A stretch of 64,000 nucleotides of DNA from Beijerinckiaceae bacterium (GCA_024304885.1 JALJOM010000003.1:2080110-2144109), one strand, 5' to 3'; positions 42,697 through 52,806 are shown, numbered from the stretch's first letter. The notes: generated by a model from the letters alone, not told the origin. Made by a program: numbers and translations.

Positions 42697-43758
42697 ATGA
42701 AAGAAGATTCAGCTCCACATAGACCGACTGCCATTGATCTGTTCAGCGGGTGCGGTGGCCTGACATTAGGGCTGAAACAAGCTCAGTTCAATGTGCTAGC
42801 TGCTATCGAAATCGAAGATAAAGCCTGTCGCGTTTACGCGGCGAACCATCCGGAGGTGTTGCTTATCGATAAAGACATCAGGATGGTACAGCCCTTCGAG
42901 CTCCTCCATAGTCTGAGTCTAAAACCGGGACACCTCGACCTACTGGCAGGATGCCCTCCGTGCCAAGGGTTTTCTCGCATTCGATTGCTCAATAGCTCGA
43001 AGTTGAGGCGTGACAAACGAAACGTCCTCATCGACGAGTTTGCGCGTTTTGTAGCGGCTTTCCAGCCGAAATTCGTAATGATGGAAAATGTACCTGGTCT
43101 CGCTGCTTACCACCGATTCCAGACATTTGTCCGCTCGCTTCGCCGCAGTGGCTACCACGTTATAGTCGAAGTCCTCGACGCTTCAGCATTCGGTGTCCCC
43201 CAGCGCCGAAAACGCCTTGTTCTCTTGGCAAGCCGCGTCGCGGCACCTGTTTTCGCATCGCCATCACCAGTTGTCCGAACGGTCCGGCAGGCCATCGGCG
43301 GGATGCCACAAGCCGGTACTAGCGGTGACCCCCTGCACGATATTCCAGAACGCCGCGCTGAACGAGTGCGCATATTGATAGAGATGATACCAAAGGACGG
43401 TGGAAGCCGCGACAATTTGCCGGTGTCTATGCAGCTTGGTTGCCACAGGCGAACGGACGGATTTCACGATATTTATGGACGAATGGCATGGGATGCGGTT
43501 GCGCCTACGATAACTAGCGGTTGCATAAATCCATCGAAAGGGCGGTTTCTACATCCCGCCGAGAACCGAACGATCACTCTGAGGGAGGCCGCGATACTAC
43601 AAGGCTTTCCCAGAAACTACTTGTTCGACTCTAGCCTTGGAAAAGAAGCTTTAGCTCTAATGATCGGTAACGCACTACCGCCTCCTTTCATCACGGCCCA
43701 TGCGCGAGAAATCGCAGCAGCTACCGCTCTGATGCCATCAATGCAGAGAAACAGCTAA
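42697..43758 (+). CDS. DNA (cytosine-5-)-methyltransferase
   Basis: The 353-residue m5C methyltransferase has all core motifs in order: I D-L-F-S-G-C-G-G-L-T-L-G (14-25), IV G-C-P-P-C-Q-G-F-S (85-93, catalytic Cys89), VI M-E-N-V-P-G (129-134), VIII Q-R-R-K-R (169-173), and IX-X ending G-N-A-L-P-P (324-329). The recognition domain is short, between about 185 and 270. Its role could be a solitary or restriction-linked methyltransferase, with Vsr protecting against mutations at its target. AT-rich codon use marks it as acquired. The stop codon abuts the next start (taaATG), so it is translationally coupled to the AAA/TOPRIM gene. Confidence 0.94.
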   Translation: MKEDSAPHRPTAIDLFSGCGGLTLGLKQAQFNVLAAIEIEDKACRVYAANHPEVLLIDKDIRMVQPFELLHSLSLKPGHLDLLAGCPPCQGFSRIRLLNSSKLRRDKRNVLIDEFARFVAAFQPKFVMMENVPGLAAYHRFQTFVRSLRRSGYHVIVEVLDASAFGVPQRRKRLVLLASRVAAPVFASPSPVVRTVRQAIGGMPQAGTSGDPLHDIPERRAERVRILIEMIPKDGGSRDNLPVSMQLGCHRRTDGFHDIYGRMAWDAVAPTITSGCINPSKGRFLHPAENRTITLREAAILQGFPRNYLFDSSLGKEALALMIGNALPPPFITAHAREIAAATALMPSMQRNS

Positions 43759-45533
43759 ATGTTACCGCCCCTCGATATCGACAAGTTGATCGAAGAAGTC
43801 GGGCGAATGGAGCCCGGCAAACCTCTCGATAAATATATCAAGAAGGCCGTCTTTCCCAACTTTAAAAATCTCGAACCGGAATACCACGATTGAGTTCGAC
43901 TATGCGATTACCGCATTGGTGGGTGCAAATGGGAGTGGGAAAACATCTATATTGCATGCTCTTTATGGGATGCCTCTGCGGAAGAGCACCAGCCGTTTTT
44001 GGTTTTCTACGGCCATCGATCCTATCGAAGACGGTGGAGAATTCGGAGTTCCAAGTTATTTCTATTTACACTGGGTATCAGGATTAAAACGTTTCGTCGA
44101 AACCCGAAAGGTCCGAGGTAAGAAACGATACGGCTACTGGGAGCCAGCTCGAGCTTTAGAAAGCGACGGCATGCAACCTATGCCACCATTGTCTGATAAA
44201 GAGCAACCGTTCCGCAGCAAAGATCGATGGAATCCGACTGAGCGCGAGGTCATATACCTCAACTTTAAGTGTGAATTCAGCGCATTTGATCGCTTTTTTT
44301 ATTTTCCGGCTAGAGGAGAAACTCAGGATAATCGGCAACAACGATTCCTAGTTGGAGCTCAGCGTCTGGGTCGGGTTGTGAAGAAACGGCTTCAAAGTTA
44401 CGCACCAGGTGGAAAACCCGCTGTCTTTGAAAACAGAGACTTGACAGAACTAGAACGTGCCTGGATCGGTTATATTCTGGGCAGAGAATACACAGCTGCA
44501 AGATACATTCAGCATAGACTCTATGGCGGAGTAGAAGCTCCGTCGGTCATATTCAACAGATCAAAACTTACCTATTCAGAAGCTTTCGCGGGAAGCGGCG
44601 AACTCGCCGTGGTCCGTGCCATCGACCGAATTCTAAGGGCACCGAAATACGCTTTAATTTTATTGGATGAACCGGAAACTTCGTTGCATCCGGGCGCGCA
44701 AGCGCTTTCTTGGATTCCTTTTGCAAATGGTTCGTACAAAACACGTACAGGTTGTAATGTCTACTCACTCTCCAACTATAGTCGCCCTTTTACCTCCCGA
44801 AGCAATTAGGGTACTTGAGGAAGCACCATCTGGCAAAAACAGAGTTATCGTCGCGACCCATCCGCAAGTGGCATTTAATAGGTTGGGTCACACATCATCA
44901 CAAAAAATAATAATCGCTGTCGAGGACGCTCTTCTTGGAGCGCTTGTAAAATTTGCAATGCACCAATTAGATATTGGAGAACGGGAAGCAATAAAATTGT
45001 ATATTCCACCAGGTGGATCGAGTGGCATTTTAATGTATGAGATTCCAAGTTGGATAAAAGAAGGCAGAGACATATACGTCTTTCTAGACGGCGACCTAAA
45101 ACCGAAGAATGAGTTGCCGAATCCCACGAATATGTCGCAAACTGCTATAATCTCTTTTTATTCGGACCTAATCAAACAATGGAAAGTTACGCCGAATCAT
45201 ATTTCGATGTCTGACGCGAGTGCAATAGCACAATACCTAACATGGGTGCGAAGCCGAGTCCGCTTCTTAGACGCAGTCGGTCCAGAAATGGTACTTCTCG
45301 AAGCTATGATCGGTACCGAACAAGCCCATCTACGCGCAAAAAATAACCAGCAGGCAAAAAAAGCGCTAATTGAAGAATTTAAATGCAACAATCATGACAC
45401 AGATGCAAATGGACTCGTAAGCAGTGTTTCGTTTATTTTACGAAACGACAATCAATATGTACAAGAGCTGCTGGTAAACCTTCGAGAGTTCTTGAAAGGG
45501 AATGCAGAATTCAAAAAGTGCCAATCACCGTAA
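43759..45533 (+). pseudogene. Frameshifted AAA ATPase with C-terminal TOPRIM-like domain (OLD-like)
   Basis: ATG 43759 directly follows the methyltransferase stop. Two +1 frame changes are needed to join the protein: one between about 43862 and 43890 (before Walker A) and one in gggcgcgcaagcgc near 44700. Joined, it is about 590 residues. The order is N-terminal helix region, Walker A G-A-N-G-S-G-K-T-S, a long insert, then S-E-A-F-A-G-S-G-E-L (ABC-like signature), Walker B L-I-L-L-D-E-P-E-T-S-L-H-P, and M-S-T-H-S-P (H-loop). The C-terminal TOPRIM-like region follows with I-I-I-A-V-E-D-A-L (acidic) and Y-V-F-L-D-G-D (D-x-D). This is the arrangement of OLD-family endonucleases. Either real mutations or sequencing errors explain the shifts. 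Confidence 0.8.
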
Positions 45534-46077
45534 GGCTGAATCGAGCCTATGTGGATTTTGAACTCATTGACGCTCGATAGTGCCTTTGGCAATGGATTTC
45601 GCGATTGCAGGCATCCCGATTTAGCTCACACCTTGCCGTTCATCCAACGGCGGCGAGTGTGGCGAGCGGATCGACCTCATCGCTGGCGATCTATCGCAAC
45701 AGCGAGATCGCAAAATGACGCGAGCTTTGCTCGCGCCGCCGCAGGCGATGCTGCGCATCCTTGACGGGGCCGCGTCCGACTCCCCTCGCTGCACAATCCG
45801 TCCGCGCTCGTGGCCCGTAGGTCCCCGAGCATGGGTCCCACGGCTTGCTTGCTCGCCGATAATGCCCGCCGAGAGATGAATGGCGGAGCCTGACGACGGC
45901 GCAGGTCATTTGCGCAGCGGCCGAATGGAAGCCCCCTACCCTACCTCGTGCTTCGAGACGGTTGTTTGAGCCCTCTCTCCGTTCGCCCGCTTCCATTGCG
46001 TTCGCAATTGCGAATCGCTCCGCTCGCAATGGAACCTCGGGCCACCTTGCGCTCGGCATGAGGAGCGGTGCGGCGCG
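45534..46077. repeat. Gene-free stretch ending in family-C repeat, copy 1 (45936-46065)
   Basis: Bases 45534-45935 hold no supported gene; GC rises again after about 45640, where the acquired segment probably ends. Bases 45936-46065 are a ~125-bp unit that recurs at 46640-46768 in the same orientation. Shared landmarks are cctcgtgcttcgagacg near the start, cccgcttccat, the 'gcgaatcgctccgctc' / 'gcgaaccgctgcgctc' core, and gctcggcatgagg at the end. The ends are inverse to each other (cctcgtgcttcgag / ctcggcatgagg) as in Hyphomicrobiales intergenic palindromes. Confidence 0.7.
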
Positions 46078-46383
46078 TCATGCGCGGCCGGCGACCTCGA
46101 CGAGGCGCAGGTCCGTGGACGGGGCAGCGTCGGTCGTCGCGGCCAGTGCCGCTCGGAGGGTTTCGACATCCTCGGCTCGATTCGGCTCCCAGCCGCAAGG
46201 ACAGGACCCGGCTCGGCAATGCTGGTGCGCCACCTCCTTGTAGATCGCGCCGACAGCACCCGCAGCGAGGCTCAACAGGGTCATGGTCGGAAGCCGGCTC
46301 GTGTGCATCGCCCGGCAGAAAGCCGCGCGGATCATGCGATGCAGCTCGGCGCGGGCTGCTTCGATTTCGGGATCGGTCAGCAT
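46078..46383 (-). CDS. Small hypothetical protein with a Cys-rich segment
   Basis: The 101-residue protein starts M-L-T-D-P-E-I-E-A-A-R-A-E-L-H-R-M-I (a likely amphipathic helix). It has a hydrophobic segment (L-L-S-L-A-A-G-A-V-G-A-I, about 34-46), then H-Q-H-C-R-A-G-S-C-P-C-G-W with three closely spaced cysteines, and a helical tail. ATG 46383 has aagga about 11 bases upstream. Another ATG (46404) is possible. Not recognised. It is flanked on both sides by family-C repeats in direct orientation. Confidence 0.55.
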   Translation of the reverse strand: MLTDPEIEAARAELHRMIRAAFCRAMHTSRLPTMTLLSLAAGAVGAIYKEVAHQHCRAGSCPCGWEPNRAEDVETLRAALAATTDAAPSTDLRLVEVAGRA

Positions 46384-46782
46384 GAAAGCGAGAGTCCTTG
46401 TCATTCGTGTAGAGGGCGCCGTCGAAGAAGCACTGCCCGGCTCGCCTCGCGGCTGCAATTCGGCGAACAGCATCGTCCGAGTGGCCGCTGCGGCGCTGCA
46501 CAAACCGATACGCCCGCCAGCAATCGATATCAACCTATTGTTTCTACGTTAGAATTCGATTTGTTCGAATGTGCCCGGCGACACTCGGCCCCATGCGACG
46601 GCTCGGGTTGGGCCCACATCCGCCGAAAAGTCGGTCGAACGACCCTGCCTCATGCTTCGAGACGCTTGCAGCGCAAGCTCTCTCCGGTGGCCCGCTTCCA
46701 TCGTGCTCGCGTGGCGAACCGCTGCGCTCACAACGGAGCCTCGGGCTTCCTTCCGCTCGGCACGAGAGTCGCGGCGTCAGCG
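46384..46782. repeat. Gene-free stretch containing family-C repeat, copy 2 (46640-46768)
   Basis: The second copy shares the landmarks of copy 1: cctcatgcttcgagacg, the cccgcttccatcgt segment, gcgaaccgctgcgctcac and ccgctcggcacgaga. The distance between the two copies is about 575 bases. Bases 46384-46640 contain nothing I recognise. Confidence 0.7.
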
Positions 46783-47184
46783 TCAGAACAAGGGCGCGTT
46801 CAGGATCCAGCGGTGGCCGAAAGGGTCGCGAAAGGTCGCGAGCCGCGTCCCCCAGAACGAGTTCATCGGGTTCGTCTCGCCCTTGGCCCCGAGCCCCGTC
46901 GCCTTGGTGAAAATATCGTCGACCTGCTTTGCCTCCTTGAACTCGAGGCTGACCGACGAGGTCACGAGCTCGCCCGGAACCGGAGGCCGCGTGTGGCCGA
47001 ACTCGGGAAAGGCATCCGCGAGCATCACCGTTCCGCCGTTTATCAGGAGCTCGCAATGCATGATCCGCATCCCGTCGAGCGCGGGCACGACCGCCTTTTG
47101 CTGTGCGCCGAAGACCGTCGTGTAATAGGTGATCGCGGCGAGCGCGGGCGACACGGTCAGGTAGGGGGCAACCGGCGGGCGCAT
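46783..47184 (-). CDS. VOC-superfamily (glyoxalase/PhnB-like) protein
   Basis: The 133-residue single-domain protein starts P-P-V-A-P-Y-L-T-V-S-P-A-L-A-A-I-T-Y-Y-T-T-V-F-G, the typical PhnB-like beginning, and contains M-H-C-E-L-L-I-N-G-G-T-V-M-L-A-D and the final R-D-P-F-G-H-R-W-I-L-N. Metal-ligand positions of glyoxalases (H/E/H/E) are only partly kept (an E at 45, H at 126), so enzymatic activity is uncertain. PhnB-type proteins have no firmly established role. Confidence 0.82.
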   Translation of the reverse strand: MRPPVAPYLTVSPALAAITYYTTVFGAQQKAVVPALDGMRIMHCELLINGGTVMLADAFPEFGHTRPPVPGELVTSSVSLEFKEAKQVDDIFTKATGLGAKGETNPMNSFWGTRLATFRDPFGHRWILNAPLF

Positions 47185-47232
47185 GAAAGTCTCCGCGATT
47201 CATAGGGGAGCATGATCGCCTTTGGTACTTCC

Positions 47233-47263
47233 CCGCACCGGTTCTTGCGAGTAAGAACTGCGG
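47233..47263. promoter_or_regulatory. Inverted repeat in the leader of leuC
   Basis: ccgca...gttctt (47233-47246) and aagaac...tgcgg (47253-47263) pair as an 11-bp stem with a 3-base bulge, 52 bases before the leuC start, followed by 'gattttt'. It could be a terminator for transcription entering the gap or an attenuation hairpin. A leader peptide was not found. Confidence 0.35.
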
Positions 47264-47314
47264 CCCTGACCGATTTTTCAGCGAGGATGCCGCGGGGAGC
47301 GGCAGCAGGAGCCC

Positions 47315-48721
<1,407 letters not shown>

Positions 48722-48776
48722 AGCCGGCCCTCCGGCCGGGCGGTGCGAGCCCGAGCCCGGTACGCCGGACGTTGCT

Positions 48777-48989
48777 TCAAGCAGGTACGGCGTCCAAGGT
48801 GATGAGGGCGGCATCCATCTCGAGCGTGCGAATCGTCCTTGCCGACGGCCTCGGGCCGCGTGCAAGAATGCCCACGAAGCAGGTCGCCTCTGCTCCAGCC
48901 CGAGCATTGATTTCGGTCAGGCTCTCGAGCGACGCACGCGCCGTTTCGACGACATCCTTGTCCACCGCCGCTTGCGCGTGCCGGTTCAT
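48777..48989 (-). CDS. Possible small protein
   Basis: The 70-residue frame M-N-R-H-A-Q-A-A-V-D-K-D-V-V-E-T-A-R-A-S-L is acidic/helical at the N-terminus with a later basic patch. It has no recognised domain and only a weak ribosome site (gagat). It lies just past the leuC stop in the opposite direction. It may be a chance frame. Confidence 0.35.
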   Translation of the reverse strand: MNRHAQAAVDKDVVETARASLESLTEINARAGAEATCFVGILARGPRPSARTIRTLEMDAALITLDAVPA

Positions 48990-49341
48990 GGCTGTGCCGA
49001 TCTCGGGAAGCAGTCCGATCCCCTCGAATCGGACATGTGTCGTATTTTCTTGATTTTTCGCATTTATCGACTGGAACCCTCGCCCCGGCGGCGAATGCTC
49101 TCTTCGACACGCGTGTGGGAGTCAATCCCCGTCCACAGGAGCCTGAACCGATATCGCCCCGTTTTCAGGGGAGAGGACGTAGGGCCTTGCCGTCGAAATC
49201 CCGACACATGCGCGGCAACGCTCCGTCGAGACGAGAGTCGCACAGCATCTCGACCAACACGCGAGCGTGCCTGACCTGCACCTCTTCAGTGAACCGCATC
49301 GGGTTGCCGCTCGCACACACGCGAAACGGCGGGTGGGTTCA
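48990..49341. other. Gene-free stretch
   Basis: About 350 bases with a drop in GC towards 49300. Short frames exist on both strands but none has a start signal or domain. A short AT patch near 49035-49065 (cgtattttcttgatttttcgcatttatc) could hold a promoter. The rest joins the broken membrane-protein gene that follows. Confidence 0.35.
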
Positions 49342-49851
49342 TCAAACGACCAGGGCGAGGCCGGCGAGAGTAGCCAGCCGTACTTGCATTCCCTGGCGAA
49401 CTATTTGGTGCTCTCTTGCAATGATATAGAGTTCTTTTCCCCCTTCTGTTTTTGCTTTATAGACGAGGTATCCAAAGAAAACGAACAACGGATTGAGATG
49501 ATATTGCTCATGCTGAACATAAGTTACAAATATAAAAATCTACAATAAGAACAATGCCAAAAGCTACTCCGCACTGGATACATCGATCGCGAAAAACGGT
49601 GGTATGTATGAAAGCACATACATGAATATGTCGTTCCTTTGTGCCTCGCACTCCAGGATATTGCAGTGCTCTTTCGCAAACCATCTCCGCACGATTTCCT
49701 CGAGCACACGTAAGCCCGAGATCGAGATGATCCCCACGACAAAAAGACCGACAGCGAGCTCGCGGTGCTCGGGCCACACCAGGACGCCGACCAACAGGTA
49801 AACAGGGCACCACGATGCCGACACGAAGACGAGCTTGGCAAGAAATGTCAT
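49342..49851 (-). pseudogene. Membrane-protein gene interrupted by two in-frame UAG codons
   Basis: From ATG 49851 to TGA 49342 the minus strand is one open frame of 170 codons except for two UAG codons at 49566-49564 and 49542-49540, only 8 codons apart. The parts on both sides fit one protein: hydrophobic helices (about 5-26, 33-51), a helical linker (R-V-L-E-E-I-V-R-R-W-F), then Y-V-L-S-Y-I-P-P-F-F, the UAG-bearing helix (L-L-A-L-F-L-L, I-F-I-F-V-T-Y-V), then N-P-L-F-V-F-F-G-Y-L-V-Y-K. Three or four membrane segments are expected. The N-P-L-x-x-x-x-G-Y-x-x-Y pattern recalls integral membrane proteins found in defence loci (KwaA-like is possible but unproven). AT-rich compared with neighbours. 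Confidence 0.65.
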
Positions 49852-50108
49852 TGGGTTTCCCTATGTAATTTCATTATGTTTCCCTCGCGTGCCACCGTCA
49901 AGGCTGTGCCCTTCGCGCGTTCCTGCCGGTCGGATCGAGCCTTGGGCAATCAAAGTGCGACGAGTGCACTTCCAGCGCACCGGCGCAAACTCACCCGAAG
50001 GCCCGGCAGTCCCGTGTGCCGCCCCGCGAGGAGCGCACGCGAGAATGCTCTTTCGCAGCACGCAGGAAAACGGAGAACGAGAAGGCCGACTGGTTATCGG
50101 GCCCCCGA

Positions 50109-51506
50109 TCAATGCGGCGGCATCGGGATCCACAAAGGCGGCTTGCCGGAGAACTTCATCCGCTTCAGGACCATCTCGTCGGTGACGTCGAACGGCTTCA
50201 GGTAGACGTAGTAATTGTCCTTGCGCTCGAAGATGTCGTCCTTCGGCTGGCGGCTCTGGCTCACCAGCATCGTCGCCGAGAAGCGCATGTGCATGTAATG
50301 CGGGAGCAATTGCGTGAAATTCTCCGCTCGTGCCTCGAACCGGTAGCGGTAGAGAAGCATGTCGGCCGCGACGACGGCGATCCCGCTCGCGGCCTCGGAA
50401 ACCGGTTGGAGCGGCACCTCCTGCCAACCCGCGTCCACCTGGACATAGGCGTGCAGGTCCGGTGTGCCGACGTAGATCGGTGTGGTAGGCTCCACGTTGC
50501 GGAGCGCAATCGCGAACTCGTAGGCTCCTTCGCCGAGGTCCAGGATCGAGCCGACCTCGGATTGCAGGCGCGCGAGAGCGAGATTCGACAATTGCGCGAG
50601 CCGGCTGTCTCGCGTGCGGATTTGCTCCTCCTGAACTCTCGCGACCACGAGGTTCACGAGAAAGAGTCCCGCGAGACCGACGGCGCCGCCCAGCACGAGC
50701 GGGCGGGCTGCGCTCCACAGGCCGGCGCCGAGCCGGATCGGCACGGGCGGCGGCGGCGTTTCGCGGCTGTGGGAAGCTGGCGTGGGCCGAAAACCGTGCT
50801 TCCTCTGCGCATCTGCGCTCGCGACGCCCGCAAGATCGCTCGCGGTCAAGATCCCTTGCCGCATCTCGTAGGTTCGTTGCGCACGTTGCGCGAGCTCGAG
50901 ATTATGCGTGACGAGAACCAAGGCGAAGGCCTCGGCCTGCTGCAGCTCCTCGAGCAAGGCGAAGATATCGGCCTCGGTCTCCTCGTCGAGATCGCTCGTC
51001 GGCTCGTCGGCGAGCACGAGCCGCGGCGCATTGACGAGAGCTCGAGCGATCACGACCCGGCGTTGCTCGCCTCCGGACAGAGTGCCGGGATAAGAGCCGG
51101 CGCGGTCCGCGAGGCCGACGCGCCCGAGGAGATCGAACGCCCTCGCGTAGGCGGCGCGCGCAGCCATGGTTCGGCCGAGCAGAGCCGGCACGGCGACATT
51201 GTCGAGAGCCGTCAGGTTCCCGAGAAGGCTCGGGAACTGGAAGACGAAACCGATGTGCCGGCCCCGGAAGCGGGCGAGCTCGGCCTCCGGCATCGACCAG
51301 ATGTCGACACCGTCCAGGAGCACGAGGCCATCCGTCGGCCGGGTCAGGGCCCCGAGCATCGCGAGCAAGGTCGATTTGCCCGAGCCCGACCGGCCGACGA
51401 TCGAGACGAACTCGCCGGCTCGGAGGTCGAGGCTGGCCTCGCAGACGGCCTCGTATCCGGGTGCTGCGCCGTAGTGCTTCGTGAGCCGACGCGCCGAGAG
51501 GGACAC
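50109..51506 (-). CDS. ABC transporter ATPase with a fused periplasmic C-terminal domain
   Basis: The first ~225 of 465 residues are a LolD/MacB-type ATPase: Walker A G-R-S-G-S-G-K-S-T (38-46), signature L-S-G-G-E-Q (143-148), Walker B L-V-L-A-D-E-P (163-169), D-loop S-D-L-D and switch His201. A linker (about 225-265) leads to a membrane helix (268-290). A ~170-residue domain of unknown type then follows, with mixed alpha/beta character (A-Y-V-Q-V-D-A-G-W-Q-E-V-P-L, Y-Y-V-Y-L-K-P-F). Normal LolD/MacB ATPases have no such tail in this position. Start is GTG 51506, one base after the permease stop. It is the last gene of the thiocyanate-dehydrogenase-like operon. Confidence 0.85.
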   Translation of the reverse strand: MSLSARRLTKHYGAAPGYEAVCEASLDLRAGEFVSIVGRSGSGKSTLLAMLGALTRPTDGLVLLDGVDIWSMPEAELARFRGRHIGFVFQFPSLLGNLTALDNVAVPALLGRTMAARAAYARAFDLLGRVGLADRAGSYPGTLSGGEQRRVVIARALVNAPRLVLADEPTSDLDEETEADIFALLEELQQAEAFALVLVTHNLELAQRAQRTYEMRQGILTASDLAGVASADAQRKHGFRPTPASHSRETPPPPVPIRLGAGLWSAARPLVLGGAVGLAGLFLVNLVVARVQEEQIRTRDSRLAQLSNLALARLQSEVGSILDLGEGAYEFAIALRNVEPTTPIYVGTPDLHAYVQVDAGWQEVPLQPVSEAASGIAVVAADMLLYRYRFEARAENFTQLLPHYMHMRFSATMLVSQSRQPKDDIFERKDNYYVYLKPFDVTDEMVLKRMKFSGKPPLWIPMPPH

Positions 51507-51507
51507 G

Positions 51508-52803
51508 TCAGCGCGCCTCGCCCTGAATGAGCCCGAATGGCTCGAGACGGCGGACCCGCCAGGCAGGACCGAGGGAACCGACGAGCCCGAGCACGACCGA
51601 GAAAACGACGGCCGCCGCGGCTGCGGCCTGCAAGGTGCCGAGCCCCGGCCAAGTGAAAGGAATGCCGAGAAGATCGAAGGTGAAGCCGAGCGTCCGGGCG
51701 AAGATCGCGAGCAGCGTCGCGCCGAAGCCGAGGCCGGCGAGGCCGCCGAGACCCGTCGTGATGGCGGCCTCCACCAGGATGATCATCATGATCTGGCTCG
51801 GCCGGGCGCCCATCGCGCGCATGAGGCCGATCTCCCTGTAGCGTTCCTGCACGATCGCGGAGAACAGCAACGAGACGACGATCACGAGCGCGACGAGCTG
51901 GACGACGAAGAAGAGCGTCACGCCCACGAGCAATGCGTTCAGGGCCTGCCGCGACGATGTGAGGAGGGTGTTGCCCTCGACGAGTCTCACGTCGGGGATC
52001 TGCCCGATCGCGAACTTGACGTCCTCGAGCCGCGCAGATGGACGGAGCTGCAGGAGGAAGGCCGAGACGCGCGAGAGCGGAGGATCGGCGGTGCACGATG
52101 CCTCCGACCTGCCCCGGCCTCGCGCGGACTCGACCCCCACGCCGTTTCCGTCACTGCCGGCTCGCAGCGCGGCCGAAGGCGGAAGGACCTTGATCTTGGC
52201 GAGCCCGGCGTAGCTTGCGAAGATCGAGTCGTCGACCGGCCCCACGCGTGTCGGCTCGAGGCGCCCGTAAGCGTCGAAACGTGTCCCACAGACATGCAGG
52301 CTTTCGCCCGTCGAGGCCGCGGCACGCACGCCGGCGATCAGGTCCGTGGCCGCCAGCTGTCCCGGTCGATGCTTGTGGAGCCAAGGCAGGATCGAGAAAT
52401 CACGCTCGGGATCGAAGGCGACGAGGTTGGTCTCCCTCCCGTCGAGCAGAACGCGAACGATCGTCTGGGGTGCAACACGCGCGACGCCGGGAACCGCCGC
52501 TAAAGCCTCGGACAGGCCGGCGTCGATCGTTTCCTCGGTCGGTTGCACGGTCAAGAGGCTCGCGGTGATGTTGACGAGCGTCCTGCGTGGCACGACGACG
52601 AGATCGGCACCCATCCGCGACAAGCTCGCCGTCATGCCGGCCTGCAGGGACCAGCCGGCGACGAAGCTCGCGAAGCCTGTTCCGACGCCGAGCATGACCG
52701 CGAGTCCGAGCAGGATCGCGCGCACGCGTCGCCGCACGACGTTCTGCGCCGCCATCCTGACCAGCAGCCAGAGATCGTCCGGACGCGCTCCCATGTGGCC
52801 CAT
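51508..52803 (-). CDS. ABC transporter permease, MacB/FtsX type
   Basis: This 431-residue membrane protein has the four-helix MacB/LolCE-like topology: one N-terminal helix (about 22-48), a large periplasmic domain (~50-280), then three C-terminal helices (about 290-320, 340-370, 385-415). The FtsX core shows as A-L-V-I-V-V-S-L-L-F-S-A-I-V-Q-E-R-Y-R-E-I-G-L-M-R-A-M-G-A (about 306-334), which is characteristic. It starts 3 bases after the stop of the thiocyanate-dehydrogenase-like gene, with no ribosome site of its own, so it is translationally coupled. With the ATPase it forms a mechanotransmission-type or export ABC complex. Confidence 0.87.
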   Translation of the reverse strand: MGHMGARPDDLWLLVRMAAQNVVRRRVRAILLGLAVMLGVGTGFASFVAGWSLQAGMTASLSRMGADLVVVPRRTLVNITASLLTVQPTEETIDAGLSEALAAVPGVARVAPQTIVRVLLDGRETNLVAFDPERDFSILPWLHKHRPGQLAATDLIAGVRAAASTGESLHVCGTRFDAYGRLEPTRVGPVDDSIFASYAGLAKIKVLPPSAALRAGSDGNGVGVESARGRGRSEASCTADPPLSRVSAFLLQLRPSARLEDVKFAIGQIPDVRLVEGNTLLTSSRQALNALLVGVTLFFVVQLVALVIVVSLLFSAIVQERYREIGLMRAMGARPSQIMMIILVEAAITTGLGGLAGLGFGATLLAIFARTLGFTFDLLGIPFTWPGLGTLQAAAAAAVVFSVVLGLVGSLGPAWRVRRLEPFGLIQGEAR

Positions 52804-52806
52804 ACG

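Noticed and set aside
43759-44720. Programmed ribosomal frameshifting in the OLD-like gene
   Set aside because: Neither break site has a convincing slippery heptamer in the proper frame or a nearby pseudoknot, and two separate +1 shifts in one gene would be exceptional; mutation or sequence error is more likely.
49267-49548. Plus-strand frame of 93 codons with several aromatic residues
   Set aside because: It is antisense to the broken membrane-protein gene whose minus-strand frame gives coherent membrane segments; no ribosome site was seen.
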